Assembly (NCBI GenBank): GCA_026119855.1
Contig: JAOWBW010001809.1
Location: 124,001 to 188,000, forward strand
DNA: 64,000 nucleotides
Source: Campanula takesimana
Taxonomy: Eukaryota; Streptophyta; Magnoliopsida; Asterales; Campanulaceae
Direction: 5' to 3'
The notes below the pieces were generated by a model. It made no database searches, was not told where the DNA came from, and saw nothing but the letters and a program-made list of their open reading frames with translations. Within the stretch, counting starts at the first letter, position 1. The number at the start of each line of letters is the position of its first letter. A program made the translations under genes and the position numbers. Positions 1-10,664 of this stretch are shown one piece after another.

Positions 1-761
1 AGATTGGCCTTGGATGTGAGAAGAGCTAGCTCCTTTGTGTGCATTTTAGCTTTACTTGGAGCATGACTTTGTGGCATGTCTCCCGTCCTTTGTGACACTT
101 CATTGGTTATTGGTTCCGGTACCGGGGTTTTCTCTTCGGCTTTCATGCCATTATGAAGATGATGATTTATTGATTATTGAAGCTGCGCAGCGATCCTTTA
201 TTTGGATGTTCCGGTTTGGAAAACCTTGGCTATATCCTTTGTTATGTGTTTATTTCCGCTGCTATCTGTTATATGATAATTGCTATATGCTATGTGACAA
301 TAATTATTGTTGATTGCTTATTGCATCATAGCATGTCATGTAGTTGCATTAGTAACTTATTGAGATTTATCTCACCCCCTTTCTTTTATCCTTGTTTTTC
401 CTTAACCCCCCCCCCAGGTGCTAAGGATTAGTCTCGCTGATCACGAGAACGAGGACGTCGAGGGTGGATACATTCTTTTGGGGAGAGTTGTATAGGTGGG
501 TTTACATTATATAAATGTGTAACCTTTTGGGATATTTGTACCAAATATTGACGTCATTAGGATTTGTGTATTTTGTAACTTTGGTGTATGAACTTGTGGA
601 GTTTGTACTAGTTTTACCTTGTTGTTCGAAATGATTTGTAAACTTGGATCATCACCTTTTGGTATTAAATGGAATTTTTAACCTTGGTATTTCATAGTTT
701 TGGTTCTAGAGTCGACGTCCAGCTCGCGGTCCCGGGGCCCGCGGGGTCCGGGGTCGCGACA
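1..761 (+). repeat. 5' LTR (3' part only)
   Basis: Bases 1-761 align without net gaps to 6743-7503 with four transitions. The LTR ends GGGTCGCGACA, mirroring the start of the 3' LTR (TGTCACGACCC) as short terminal inverted repeats. The last 50 bp are strikingly GC-rich, with GTCGACGTCC and CCCGGGGCCCGCGGGG. Confidence 0.95.
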
Positions 762-763
762 GT

Positions 764-775
764 TGGTATCAGAGC
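764..775 (+). promoter_or_regulatory. Primer-binding site, initiator Met-tRNA
   Basis: TGGTATCAGAGC lies two bases after the LTR end. This is the standard plant retrotransposon primer site complementary to the 3' end of initiator methionyl-tRNA, where minus-strand DNA synthesis starts. Confidence 0.95.
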
Positions 776-882
776 TATGGCATTAGCTCTATGTATAAGT
801 CTAGGTGGATTAGTATGACCTAGGTGGGTAGTAGTGTGCGGAGTGATTAACGGTTGATGTTTTATGCAGGTAATTGTTCTCA

Positions 883-1497
883 ATGTCGGGAAGAAGAAAC
901 AGAGGAGGTGCTAGTGGGGCACAGAATCAGAATGATACAAGGGATGAAGCCCGTGCCATGTTTCAAGGCATGTTTGAGGCGGCCATGAAAGCCATACATG
1001 ATCAAGGCCCGAGGGTAGAGCAAGCACCACCCCGTTATGGATTGGAGCAATTTCTGAAGTTGAAACCGGTTGAATTCAATGGGGAGCCCGATATAAGGAA
1101 AGCCGAGTTGTGGATTGAGTCTATGGAAAAGATTTATGATGTATTTGGGTGTTCGGATGAGGACAAGGTCCGGTTCGCGGCTTACAAGCTTGTGGGAGCC
1201 GCCGAGCATTGGTGGAAAGGTATTAAGGCTACTTGGGATGATACTCACACGGTGTATGCGTGGGAGTTGTTTGTGCGCAAGTTCAAGGAGCATTTTATTC
1301 CGGTTGTTGATCAGAACCGAAAGGAGATCGAGCTACTCAACTTGGAGCAAGGTGTGTTGTCTATAGCACAATACTCGGCTAAGTTCATAGAATTAGCCCG
1401 ATATTGTGACTATTTGGTGAGGACCGAGGAACAAAAGGCTATGAGATTCATTCGGGGATTGAAGACCTCCATCCGTACTCAACTTATTGCTCAATGA
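883..1497 (+). pseudogene. gag: Gag, N-terminal part, ended by an in-frame TGA
   Basis: Encodes about 204 residues starting at the ATG at 883 (MSGRRNRGG). The frame is open upstream to a TTG at 874, but the ATG is the natural start. It contains a retrotransposon gag core (WIESMEKIYDVFGCSDEDKVRFAAYKL, broken here: 'AEHWWKGIKATW', 'FKEHFIPV', 'FIRGL'). The TGA at 1495-1497 is followed in the same frame by the rest of Gag and Pol. In related elements this is one continuous polyprotein, so the TGA is probably a CGA-to-TGA change at a CpG. Translational read-through cannot be excluded from one copy. Confidence 0.88.
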
Positions 1498-1500
1498 ATT

Positions 1501-3918
1501 GTGACTTTCCAAGATGCGGTGGATCGAGCCTATCTTATAGAGCAAGATATTGGGGAACATAAGAGGAAGACCGAGGTAGCTAACCCGAGCAAGCCGGGAG
1601 GGCAAAGCAAGCCACAACACCGTTCCGATAACCGAGGTAACTTTGGGGGACAATCTCAGTTCCGAGGGCAACCGACCCCAAGGAACCCGGGTACCACTTC
1701 CGGGAACCAAGGGAGCCAAATTAGGAGGCCTTGTTCGTATTGTCAAAAGGAAGGTCATTCTGAAGACCGTTGTTGGAAGAAGCAAGGAAGGTGCACCAAT
1801 TGTGGTCAAATGGGGCATTTCGCAAGAGATTGTACTAGAGGCAAGGGACAAGCATCCGGGTCAGGAGTTGGTATTAATCAAGGTCAGAAAAGGGATGTTA
1901 CCGGGAAGCCCAAGGTTCAAGGGAAGGTTTATGCTATGAATCAACAACAAGCTACCGATGATCCATCCGTTATTGGAGGTATTGTTTCTGTGTCTAATGT
2001 GAGCGCACGAGCGTTAGTAGATCCAGGATCATCTCATTCATACATTTCTGTGCAATTTGCTTCCATGTTAAATGCTGCATTCGAGTCTTTACCATACGTA
2101 CTAGAGGTGTCGACCCCTATAGGAGAATGCTTGATTTCTGATCGAGTCTTTCGTGCTTGTGATGTGGTTATTTGTGGTCGAGTCCTTTGGGCGGATTTGG
2201 TAGTTCTTCCTATCCAAGACTTTGATGTCATTTTGGGTATGGATTGGTTGAGCAAGTTTCATGCTTCTGTTGATTGCCGTAAGAAAACTGTTACTTTTTC
2301 TATTCCCGATGTGCCTAAGTTTGTTTTTGAGGCTAGTCCCCTGAGTAGAAAGGTTCGCTTAATTTCTTATTTGAAAGCGAGAAAATTATTGCATAGTGGT
2401 TGTGAGGGGTATTTGGCTAGTGTTCTCGATACTAGGAAGGAATCCCCTAGTTTTGATAGTGTTCGGGTAGTTCGGGAATTTCCCGATGTTTTCTCTACCG
2501 AGTATGATATGCCTCCCGATCGTGAGATTGAGTTTTGTATAGATCTTTTGCCGGGTACGGCTCCGATTTCGAAAGCACCTTATAGGTTAGCTCCCGCAGA
2601 ATTGAAGGAATTAAAGGTTCAGTTGCAAGAGTTGCTTGATCGAGGGTTTATCCGCCTTAGTGTTTCCCCGTGGGGAGCACCGGTTTTATTTGTGCGGAAG
2701 AAAGATGGTTCGTTGAGATTGTGTATCGATTACCGGAAGTTGAATCAGGTTACGGTGAAGAATAAATATCCTCTACCGCATATTGATGATTTGTTTGATC
2801 AACTTCAAGGGTCCGTGGTTTTCTCTAAACTTGATTTGAGGAGTGGATACCATCAGTTGAAGGTTCGATCGGAGGATATTCCGAAGACTGCTTTTCGCAC
2901 TCGTTATGGTCATTATGAGTTCTTGGTTATGCCGTTTGGGTTGACTAACGCGCCGGCCGTATTTATGGATTTGATGAACCGTGTTTTCCATCCTTATCTT
3001 GATTCGTTCGTGGTAGTTTTCATCGATGACATTCTTGTTTATTCGAAATCCCGAGAGGAGCACGAGCAGCACTTGAGGACAGTTTTATCCGTTCTTGCTA
3101 GAGAGAAATTATTTGCGAAGTTCAGTAAATGCGAATTTTGGCTCGAGAAGGTGTCATTTCTGGGTCATGTGATTTCTAAGGATGGGATTTCGGTGGATCC
3201 GTCAAAGATAGAGGCAATAGTGGATTGGAAGAGACCCGAATCAGTGACAGAGATTAGAAGCTTTCTTGGTTTAGCCGGGTATTACCGAAGGTTTATTGAA
3301 GGGTTTTCGAGGATTGCTACTCCGATGACTCAGTTGACCCGAAAGAATGTTCCGTTTGTGTGGACCGAGAAATGTGACAAGAGTTTCGAGGAATTGAAGA
3401 AGAGGTTGACTACAGCACCGATCTTGAGTTTGCCTAATGGGAGCGATGACCTAGTGATTTACAGTGATGCTTCGAAAGAGGGTTTGGGTTGTGTGTTGAT
3501 GCAGAATGGGAAAGTAATTGCGTATGCTTCGAGGAAGTTGACCCCTAGTGAACAGAATTACCCGACTCATGATATGGAGTTGGCGGCGATAGTCTTTGCG
3601 TTGCACAAATGGAAGCATTACCTTTATGGAGCAAGATTTGAGATTTTCACCGATCACAAGAGTTTGAAGTACCTATTCTCTCAGAAGGAATTGAACAACC
3701 GACAGCGTCGATGGATGGAATTGTTAAAGGACTATGATTGTACGATTTCTTATCACCTGGGGAAGGCGAATGTGGTAGCCGATGCGATTAGTAGAAAATC
3801 TTATGTGGCTTCGATGATGGTTCGAGAATGGAAAATGCTTGAGGATATTCGAGATTGGTCTCCTCGTGAATCGAGACATGGGGCTATTTTGCGAATATTA
3901 GGGTGTCTCCGACCCTAA
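1501..3918 (+). pseudogene. pol: Gag C-terminus, protease, reverse transcriptase and RNase H
   Basis: 805 codons in the same frame as gag. It has two CCHC zinc knuckles (C78-C81-H86-C91 and C98-C101-H106-C111), giving nucleic-acid binding by nucleocapsid. The protease has D174 in the unusual active site D-P-G-S instead of D-S/T-G, and the late motif DVILGMDWL at 242-250. RT has the first catalytic Asp in KLDLRSGY (about 445) and the FIDD box at 507-510. RNase H starts at YSDASKEGLG (D656), with later acidic residues near 693 and 718. There is no ATG at the listed start because this is a continuation of gag after the TGA. The frame stops at 3918, about ten codons after a 1-bp shift near the T run at 3887-3890. 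Confidence 0.9.
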
Positions 3919-5342
3919 TTCAGAGGATAAAGGAAGCTCAGAAAGAAGATCCCGAGTTAGTGAAGGTAATGGGTAAATTGAAGGAAAATAATTTCGAGGA
4001 TTTTTCTATTAGCCCGGTGGGAGTGTTGACTTTCCGTGGTCGTTTGTGTGTACCCGATGTTAGTGGATTAAAGAGGCAAGTTTTAGATGAAGGTCACAAA
4101 TCGAGGTATACTATTCATCCGGGTAGTACGAAGATGTATCAGGATTTGAAGCAACAATTTTGGTGGGTTAATATGAAGAGGGAAATAGCGGAGTATGTTT
4201 CGAAGTGTCTAACGTGTCAGCAGGTCAAAGCTGAGCATCAGAGACCCGCGGGATTGCTTCAGCCGTTAGAGATTCCCGAGTGGAAATGGGAGCATGTGAC
4301 TATGGATTTCGTTACGGGACTACCTCGTACCCGTAGGAGGTATGACAGTGTTTGGGTAATAGTGGATAGATTGACCAAGAGTACCCATTTCTTGCCTATT
4401 GACATCAGATATTCGATGGAGAAGCTTGCGACCCTTTATATCGATGAGATTGTTAGATTGCATGGGGTTCCGGTTAGCATTGTGTCAGATCGAGACCCGA
4501 GGTTTACTTCTAGGTTCTGGAAGGCGTTTCAGGAAGCTTTGGGTACAGATTTGCGATTCAGTACAGCTTTTCATCCCCAGACCGACGGTCAATCCGAGAG
4601 GACTATTCAGATTTTGGAGGATATGTTGCGAGCGTGTTCGATAGACTTTTCTGATTCTTGGGATTCGCACCTACCGTTAGTGGAATTCTCTTACAACAAC
4701 AGTTATCAGGCTAGTATCGAGATGGCGCCGTTTGAGGCTTTGTATGGAAGGAAATGTAGATCGCCTATTTGTTGGGATGAGGTTGGTGAAGCGAAAGTTT
4801 TGGGTATTGATTTGCTTCGGGATTCGGTTGGAAAGGTTAGAGTTATCCGGGATAGATTGAAGACAGCCCAGAGTCGACATAAGAGCTACGCAGATAACCA
4901 AAGGCGAGACCTTAGTTTTCAGGTTGGTGATTTGGTGTTCTTGAAAGTGTCTCCGAAGGTGGGTATTCGTAGGTTTGGGAAGAAAGGCAAATTGGCTCCA
5001 AGGTTTATTGGTCCGTTTGAGATTTTGGGAAAGGTTGGACTTCTAGCGTATCGTCTTGCGTTACCTCCATCTTTGGACCGGTTACACAACGTGTTCCACG
5101 TTTCTATGCTTCGGAAGTACGTTCATGATCCGTCTCACGTGTTACCGAGGATACCGGAAGATATTGAGCCCGATATGAGTTATGAGGAACGACCGGTTCG
5201 GATCTTAGATTCCAAGGTCCAAGAGTTGAGGAGCAAGAGCATCGCGTTGGTTCGAGTTCTTTGGAGGAATCATAACATCGAGGAGTCGACGTGGGAGCTT
5301 CGTGATGAGATCGAGAGGAAATTTCCGTGGCTTTTTGTTTAA
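3903..5342 (+). pseudogene. int: Integrase with GPY/F module and chromodomain-like tail
   Basis: 479 codons overlapping the end of the RT/RNase H frame in another frame. The ATG-like start is an artefact of the frame break: homology runs upstream to about 3891. It has the HHCC zinc-binding N-terminus (H65, H72, C102, C105) and an intact catalytic triad D135-D196-E232 with the classic 35-residue spacing. The GPF module (PRFIGPFEILGKVG) lies at about 360-375. The C-terminal 50 residues (VRVLWRNHNIEESTWEL) look like a chromodomain, which in chromoviruses steers integration towards chromatin marks. The catalytic core shows no internal damage. It could be expressed only if the upstream shift is bypassed. 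Confidence 0.9.
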
Positions 5343-5378
5343 GGTGAGTCTCGTTAAAATTCGGGTCGAATTTTCTTT

Positions 5379-5391
5379 AAGGGGGAGTGAA
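5379..5391 (+). promoter_or_regulatory. Polypurine tract
   Basis: AAGGGGGAGTGAA directly precedes the 3' LTR start at 5392. It is the expected primer for plus-strand DNA synthesis. Confidence 0.88.
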
Positions 5392-7503
5392 TGTCACGAC
5401 CCGAAATATAGGCTCTATTTTATTAGTAACTAAATGATTTTTATTTGATTATTTGCTTAATTGTTTATTTAAATTGTTATTTATTTAAATAATTATGTGT
5501 GCAATTTATGTGTTATCATATTTATGCCTAGCATTTTATTCGAGTTATTTGGGCTAGTGTGGAAGTGTTGAGTCTTAATTGTTAGTTGGGAGTGTAGTTG
5601 GTGTGTAGTGTGAGAGAGGGGGCCTAAGTGTAAATCTTTTAAACATTTTTCATACTCCCTCCCTATTCCCCTCACCTCCCTCACCCTCTCCCTCACTCTC
5701 TCCATCCCATCTCCAGCATATTTCTCTCTCTCTCCAAGCAAAGAAAAGGTGAGTTTTCTTCTCCATCTTCTCTCTTCATTTTCTCCATCTTCCCATCATC
5801 TTCTCTCATTTCTTAAAACGTGAACCATGTTTAGATCGTCGATAGCATCGTAGGAAGCCAAAAAGATTTGAAATCCATCAACTTTGAGAAAATTCAGGTA
5901 AGTTACTTTTCCCCCATTTTAATGCTAAAATGTTCATATCATGCTTAGATATTGTTTGATGTGTTCCATTTGAAGTTTGGATGAGTTTTGAATTTATTTG
6001 GAATTTATTTGGGTTTTTGGTCAAAAATGGTGATTTATGAATGTTGGGGTTTGATTCTTGATTTTGGTTGTTAAATGTTGTTGTATGAGTCTCTTTATAC
6101 TTATGAGTTGTTTTGGTACATTTGTATACCAGTTGGAATGTTTGATTTTGGTTGAAATGTGTTTGGGTTTGAAAAATGGAAGAACCCATGTTGTTCTTCC
6201 CGATTTCTGGCGATTCCGGCATATTGGGCGACCGCCCAAAATCATATGGGCGACCGCGCATCTTTCTGAGAGCTTTTGTTCTTGTTTTGAGGCACTTTGG
6301 GCGACCGCACAACCCAACTTGGGCGGCCGCACAGTCCTCTGAGATTTTCCATTTTGTAAAAATGTGTGATCGAAGGATGCCTTTTAACCCAAATCTTGGG
6401 TGTCCTTCTAGTTGACCTTAGTGATCATTGTGGTACGCTTTAGTGATAGAATTGGGTCCTTTGTGATCAAGTTTGTGTTTGAGATTCATTAATTGTCGAT
6501 TGGGATTTTGGAGCACCTTTATTGTGCATTGTTTGTTCATTTCATCTTCTTGGTGATTAATTGGCATGATTCCCTACTTTGGAATCCTTTGTTGTTTATC
6601 GTGCTAGTATTTTATTACTTAGCCCTTACGTGAAAGCCCAGCTGGCATTGTGTGTGTTTCGGGCGATGCGAAATATTATGATGGCACAAGCCAAGTCCAT
6701 TATGATGTTGACCATTGTTTTGCCCAATTATTACCCTCCTCCAGATTGGCCTTGGATGTGAGAAGAGCTAGCTCCTTTGTGTGCATTTTAGCTTTACTTG
6801 GAGCATGACTTTGTGGCATGTCTCCCGTCCTTTGTGACACTTCATTGGTTATTGGTTCCGGTACCGGGGTTTTCTCTTCGGCTTTCATGCCATTATGAAG
6901 ATGATGATTTGTTGATTATTGAAGCTGCGCAGCGATCCTTTATTTGGATGTTCCGGTTTGGAAAACCTTGGCTATATCCTTTGTTATGTGTTTATTTCCG
7001 CTGCTATCTATTATATGATAATTGCTATATGCTATGTGACAATAATTATTGTTGATTGCTTATTGCATCATAGCATGTCATGTAGTTGCATTAGTAACTT
7101 ATTGAGATTTATCTCACCCCCTTTCTTTTATCCTTGTTTTTCCTTAACCCCCTCCCCAGGTGCTAAGGATTAGTCTCGCTGATCACGAGAACGAGGACGT
7201 CGAGGGTGGATACATTCTTTTGGGGAGAGTTGTATAGGTGGGTTTACATTATATAAATGTGTAACCTTTTGGGATATTTGTACCAAATATTGACGTCATT
7301 AGGATTTGTGTATTTTGTAACTTTGGTGTATGAACTTGTGGAGTTTGTACTAGTTTTACCTTGTTGTTCGAAATGATTTGTAAACTTGGATCATCACCTT
7401 TTGGTATTAAATGAAATTTTTAACCTTGGTATTTCATAGTTTTGGTTCTAGAGTCGACGTCCAGCTCGCGGTCCCGGGGCCCGCGGGGTCCGGGGTCGCG
7501 ACA
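5392..7503 (+). repeat. 3' LTR of the Tekay-like element
   Basis: 2112 bp from TGTCACGACCC to GGGTCGCGACA, giving TG...CA ends with imperfect inverted termini. It contains a pyrimidine-rich stretch (about 5655-5815), a palindromic cassette cluster at 6225-6333, and a candidate TATA box (ATTATATAAATG near 7245). The ORFs at 6798-7055 and 6919-7173 are duplicated in the 5' LTR and are not genes. Confidence 0.93.
6225..6333 (+). repeat. Palindromic cassette cluster TGGGCGACCGCACA x4 in LTR
   Basis: Four copies of a 14-nt cassette lie at 6225-6238, 6247-6260, 6298-6311 and 6320-6333: TGGGCGACCGCCCA, TGGGCGACCGCGCA, TGGGCGACCGCACA and TGGGCGGCCGCACA. The spacing is uneven (8, 37 and 8 nt). The core GCGRCCGC is a near or perfect palindrome. 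The surrounding LTR is AT-rich, so the cluster stands out. The same cassette occurs in the copia element at 54115-54169 and 55010-55085. Confidence 0.9.
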
Positions 7504-8288
7504 GTTTTGCTAAGAATTTCAAGAATTTCTCTCTCTAAGCATTTGTTAAAGATTTGAAGATTGCCTTCGTTTTTCCAGATTTCTCAAGAACATCTTCATA
7601 CCTTCATCCTTAGCCCAGATCTTCAAGCCTTAACACCTTAGTTTCTTGTGCTCTTCATCTCAAAGATCTAAAGAGCCTTGATACTAAGAACACACACGCA
7701 CCTCTTTAAGTTTGATCATTTAGATCCATCTTTTAGAGATACACCGGTTATTGTTTTGGATTTGTTCTTTCATAGTAATAGATCTTGAGTTAGTGTATAA
7801 ACTCAAACATTGTAATTTGTAACACTCACTCATTATATAAGATCTCGATTAGAAATCCAAGACTAACCATCTTGGTAGAGGACGTAGATCTTTCATTGAT
7901 CGAACCTCTCCAAATAGTTTGTGTTATTATCTTGTCATTTCTTTCAAGTTATTATTTTCACTTACTATTTGCTTCTTTACTCATTGTAGATTGATCGAAC
8001 TGAATTGTGTTGTGTTTGTTATATCATTTGCCTTAGTTCCTTATTTCAACCACTTTGAGCTAAAATACTTAGAGTGTGTGTGCGCCCCTTTATAACACTT
8101 TGCGCCTATTTTCATTACTAAATTCCGCTGTGCATTTCACTCACTCACTTAGGCGCATCTCATAACGCTTACTTGATAAAGTGCGCATTTGCAATTGAGT
8201 TTTTCAAGGGTACGAAAAGAATTTTAAAACAGCTATTCACCCCCCCTCTAGCTATTTTTCATACCCTTGTTGCCCTTTGGGACCAACA
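7504..8288 (+). mobile_element. 3' remnant of a copia (SIRE-like) LTR
   Basis: The segment ends with a C-run plus 'CTCTAGC' (near 8240-8252) and finishes GGGACCAACA, a pattern typical of the 3' end of SIRE/Maximus-type copia LTRs. Its left part lies beyond the Tekay-like insertion. No internal region follows: at 8289 the sequence continues inside a Tat/Ogre LTR. It is therefore either a solo LTR or the right LTR of an element that inserted into that LTR. No coding capacity. Lineage assignment is from memory of LTR ends only. Confidence 0.6.
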
Positions 8289-9431
8289 GTCATTTCTGTC
8301 ATTCTGTCGTTTTAGTCCGTGGGCGCTTCCGGCACCGTCAATGGGTCGCGCGCGCGTTTGGTCCAATAGGCCGGACCCGCGCGCTTCCCGCTTTGGTAGT
8401 AACGGATAGCACCATTTTTCCCTCACTTTTCTTATTTAGAAAATCTCTTCTTGATCACAAACACCTTTTTTTTACATCCACATTCATTCCCCCTTACTTC
8501 ATAACTCCCAAATCCTTTATTCTAGCCATTCTTCATAAAAACAAAATATTTCATTTTATTATTATTTGATTTTCTTTTATTTCTTTCATTAATTCTTTTA
8601 TTTATCTTTTTCTTGATTGGTCAATTCCATTTCACATGGATTGACCAATTTCCCTCCAACCTTTCCCTCCTAATTTTACCTATAAAAACCATCATCTCCT
8701 ACCTTGGAAAGGGACCTCATTTTTAGACTTGAATTTTCTCTGTACACACACTATACACAATTCTCTACATAAATTCTCCCAACAAGAGTTCTTCGTAACA
8801 AGACTCTACATAAAATTGTTCTACAACAATTTCTCCACAACAAAACACCATTTTCAAGTCCACGTTTGAAGTCCTCTTCTTAAGGTACAACTTCATTTTT
8901 CTTCTATTTTCTTCTTCTTAAATGTATGCAATCCCCATTAATGGGACATAACCAATATGACTACTTCACATATTGAAGTTAGTTAAGGTTATCTCCCTAC
9001 ACTCCAACTCTACTTTAAATCCCCGCACTTTTATTTTATTATAATTGTTAGAATAGTTTAACATGTAACCTTTTAGTATAAATTAATAAAACAATTCTTT
9101 CTTTATTTCTCTTTTAATTCCCCTTTCTTCTTATTGTAATTTGTTAGCACTTTCTTATTAATTAATTGAAGGACATGTAAACATTAGAACACTAAAAGTA
9201 GCAAGACCCGCGTAAGCGGGGCGGAGTGGGTGTTTAAGTACTTCCCACTCCGTCACCTAACCCCGAACCCTTCTCTTCCCGAATCTCTGGTTTTCGTACA
9301 TAAAAAAATGGCTTTTCTTTAGGTTTTTCTTATGTTCCTCTAAAACATAGGTGGCGACTCTTAAAATCAAGTAGACATCCTAGGTTAATTCACGCGCTCT
9401 AGCCAAGCCGTGGTCCCCCGGGGTATCTACA
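8289..9431 (+). repeat. 5' LTR of the gag-only element, lacking its first 148 bp
   Basis: Collinear with 16957-18099 at a constant offset of 8668. It ends GTATCTACA. A clear TATA box, CCTATAAAAACC, is at 8681. Upstream of it, at 8319-8390, lies a GC-rich palindromic group (GGGCGCTTCC, GGGTCGCGCGCGCG, GACCCGCGCGCTTCC). The junction at 8288/8289 marks where a copia LTR interrupted it. Confidence 0.92.
8319..8390 (+). repeat. GCGCGCGC cassette group upstream of the TATA box (U3 slot)
   Basis: GGGCGCTTCC, then TCGCGCGCGCG, then GGCCGGACCCGCGCGC within 72 bp, some 290 bp before the TATA box. It is repeated in the 3' LTR at 16987-17058. The same GCGCGCGC cassettes recur after the primer site at 9529-9785. 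Confidence 0.8.
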
Positions 9432-9432
9432 G

Positions 9433-9450
9433 TGGCGACTCCGCTGGGGA
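9433..9450 (+). promoter_or_regulatory. Primer-binding site of Tat/Ogre type
   Basis: TGGCGACTCCGCTGGGGA begins two bases after the LTR end. This primer site is characteristic of plant Tat/Ogre elements, reported as complementary to an Arg-tRNA 3' end. Confidence 0.88.
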
Positions 9451-9528
9451 CATAGAGGGTTAAACTTGCGTTTTTCATTTTTGGTGTTCTTTTATTTTAT
9501 TTTCTGTGCATTCGGGTAAAAAGGGTAG

Positions 9529-9785
9529 GAAGCGCGCGCCTCTGGCCTTCTTGGCCTAAAGCGCGCGCGTCCGACCCTAATTACCAGAATCGCCCGCCTC
9601 CCATCTTGTCCTTCAATTCCATGTTTCTGTGCTAACGTTTACTGCAGGGGAAAAATTTCTATAATTTAGGGTCAAGGCAATCCCTTGAACCCGCTGATTT
9701 GCAGGTACTGCCCAGACGCGGGCGCCTCCTCTTCTCTCAGTCTAACGCGCGCGCCTCCCGAGTAGGCTTCTGAATGCGCGCGCTT
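9529..9785 (+). repeat. GCGCGCGC cassette array in the 5' leader
   Basis: Five cassettes: GAAGCGCGCGCCTC (9529), AAAGCGCGCGCGTCC (9558), GACGCGGGCGCCTCC (9714), AACGCGCGCGCCTCCC (9743) and AATGCGCGCGCTTTT (9773). They lie about 80-335 nt after the primer site and about 0.9 kb before gag. They match the cassette type in this element's own LTR. The rest of the leader (9786-10664) is AT-rich with no other feature that I can name. Confidence 0.85.
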
Positions 9786-10664
9786 TTGGGCATTTCCCAG
9801 AAACAGAAACAGTGAACAGAATGGACAGTTTTGACAGTGTGGGCACCGGGCCTAGACAAAACCATCTTTTTATTCTCTGTTTTATTTTATTGGTCACACG
9901 GGTGATTCGAAAGTTGTAAATTATGTGCTTATTTGCTTTTATTTCTTTTTTCTTTTGAAAAAAAAATTTGTCACTTGTTAGACCTCACACTACGCGCACA
10001 ATTCTTATCAACTGCTCACTATCGAGTCGCACAAGTCCAACCCCAAACCCGTCGAGGCCCGTCCTAGGAAGTTTCAAGCTCCACTCGACCTTGACTCTTC
10101 CGAAGCGGTAAACCTCAGCCCGTGGCGTAGTTCATAACTACATGCCGGGGGTGACCTTTAAGCCTGATATTCAAGCCGAGCACAAACCACACAATTCTAG
10201 TTAGGGTCTAACACTCCGTGACTCAAGTCGGTTTCCAGGTGCCGAGATTTCCATAAACTAATGTCTTCAAATCATACATGCCACCCGTTGTTATGGACGA
10301 AATAAAACTCCATCCCCAAGTGGTCATAATGGACGCAAATAAAAAATCCGTCCCCGCATGTATGATTTACTACATTAATTTAGTTTAATCCCGACACATG
10401 TAGGATTCACAAGCGTGGTGGAATCCGATGAGTATATGGGACCACGAGAAGGTCTATATACTAGTGTGACGATTCCAATATTTTTCTAGAAACCCCAAAA
10501 ATGACCACGTCCTTCCGAATTTTGTAAATAAACAAAAAAAAAAAAAAAGAGTCATTTTTCTTATGTGGTTAAGTCTTTTTCCTTTGTTTGTGGGTGAAAT
10601 AATTTTATCCAAAAGGTGTTTGTGGGGCCATCCTAAGATCGACCGTGTTCTCTCCATAGGTCCA

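Larger units (their letters stand above)
1..7503 (+). mobile_element. Ty3/gypsy chromovirus-like retrotransposon (Tekay/Del-like), 5' end outside window
   Basis: Near-complete LTR retrotransposon read left to right: partial 5' LTR, Met-tRNA primer site, gag, protease, RT, RNase H, integrase with a chromodomain-like tail, polypurine tract and full 3' LTR. Domain order PR-RT-RH-INT is diagnostic of Ty3/gypsy. The chromodomain-like C-terminus, 2.1-kb LTRs and the 'gaattttctttaaggggga' 3' end suggest the Tekay/Del lineage (inference). The available 761 bp of 5' LTR differ from the 3' LTR at only four positions (near 169, 268, 413 and 671), all transitions, so insertion was recent. A stop in gag-pol and a frameshift between RNase H and integrase make this copy probably non-autonomous. 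The 3' flank begins GTTTT (7504-7508), the expected TSD; its partner is outside the window. Confidence 0.93.

Noticed and set aside
3881..3918. Programmed -1 frameshift between RNase H and integrase
   Set aside because: No X XXY YYZ heptamer and an atypical location; a 1-bp deletion is simpler.
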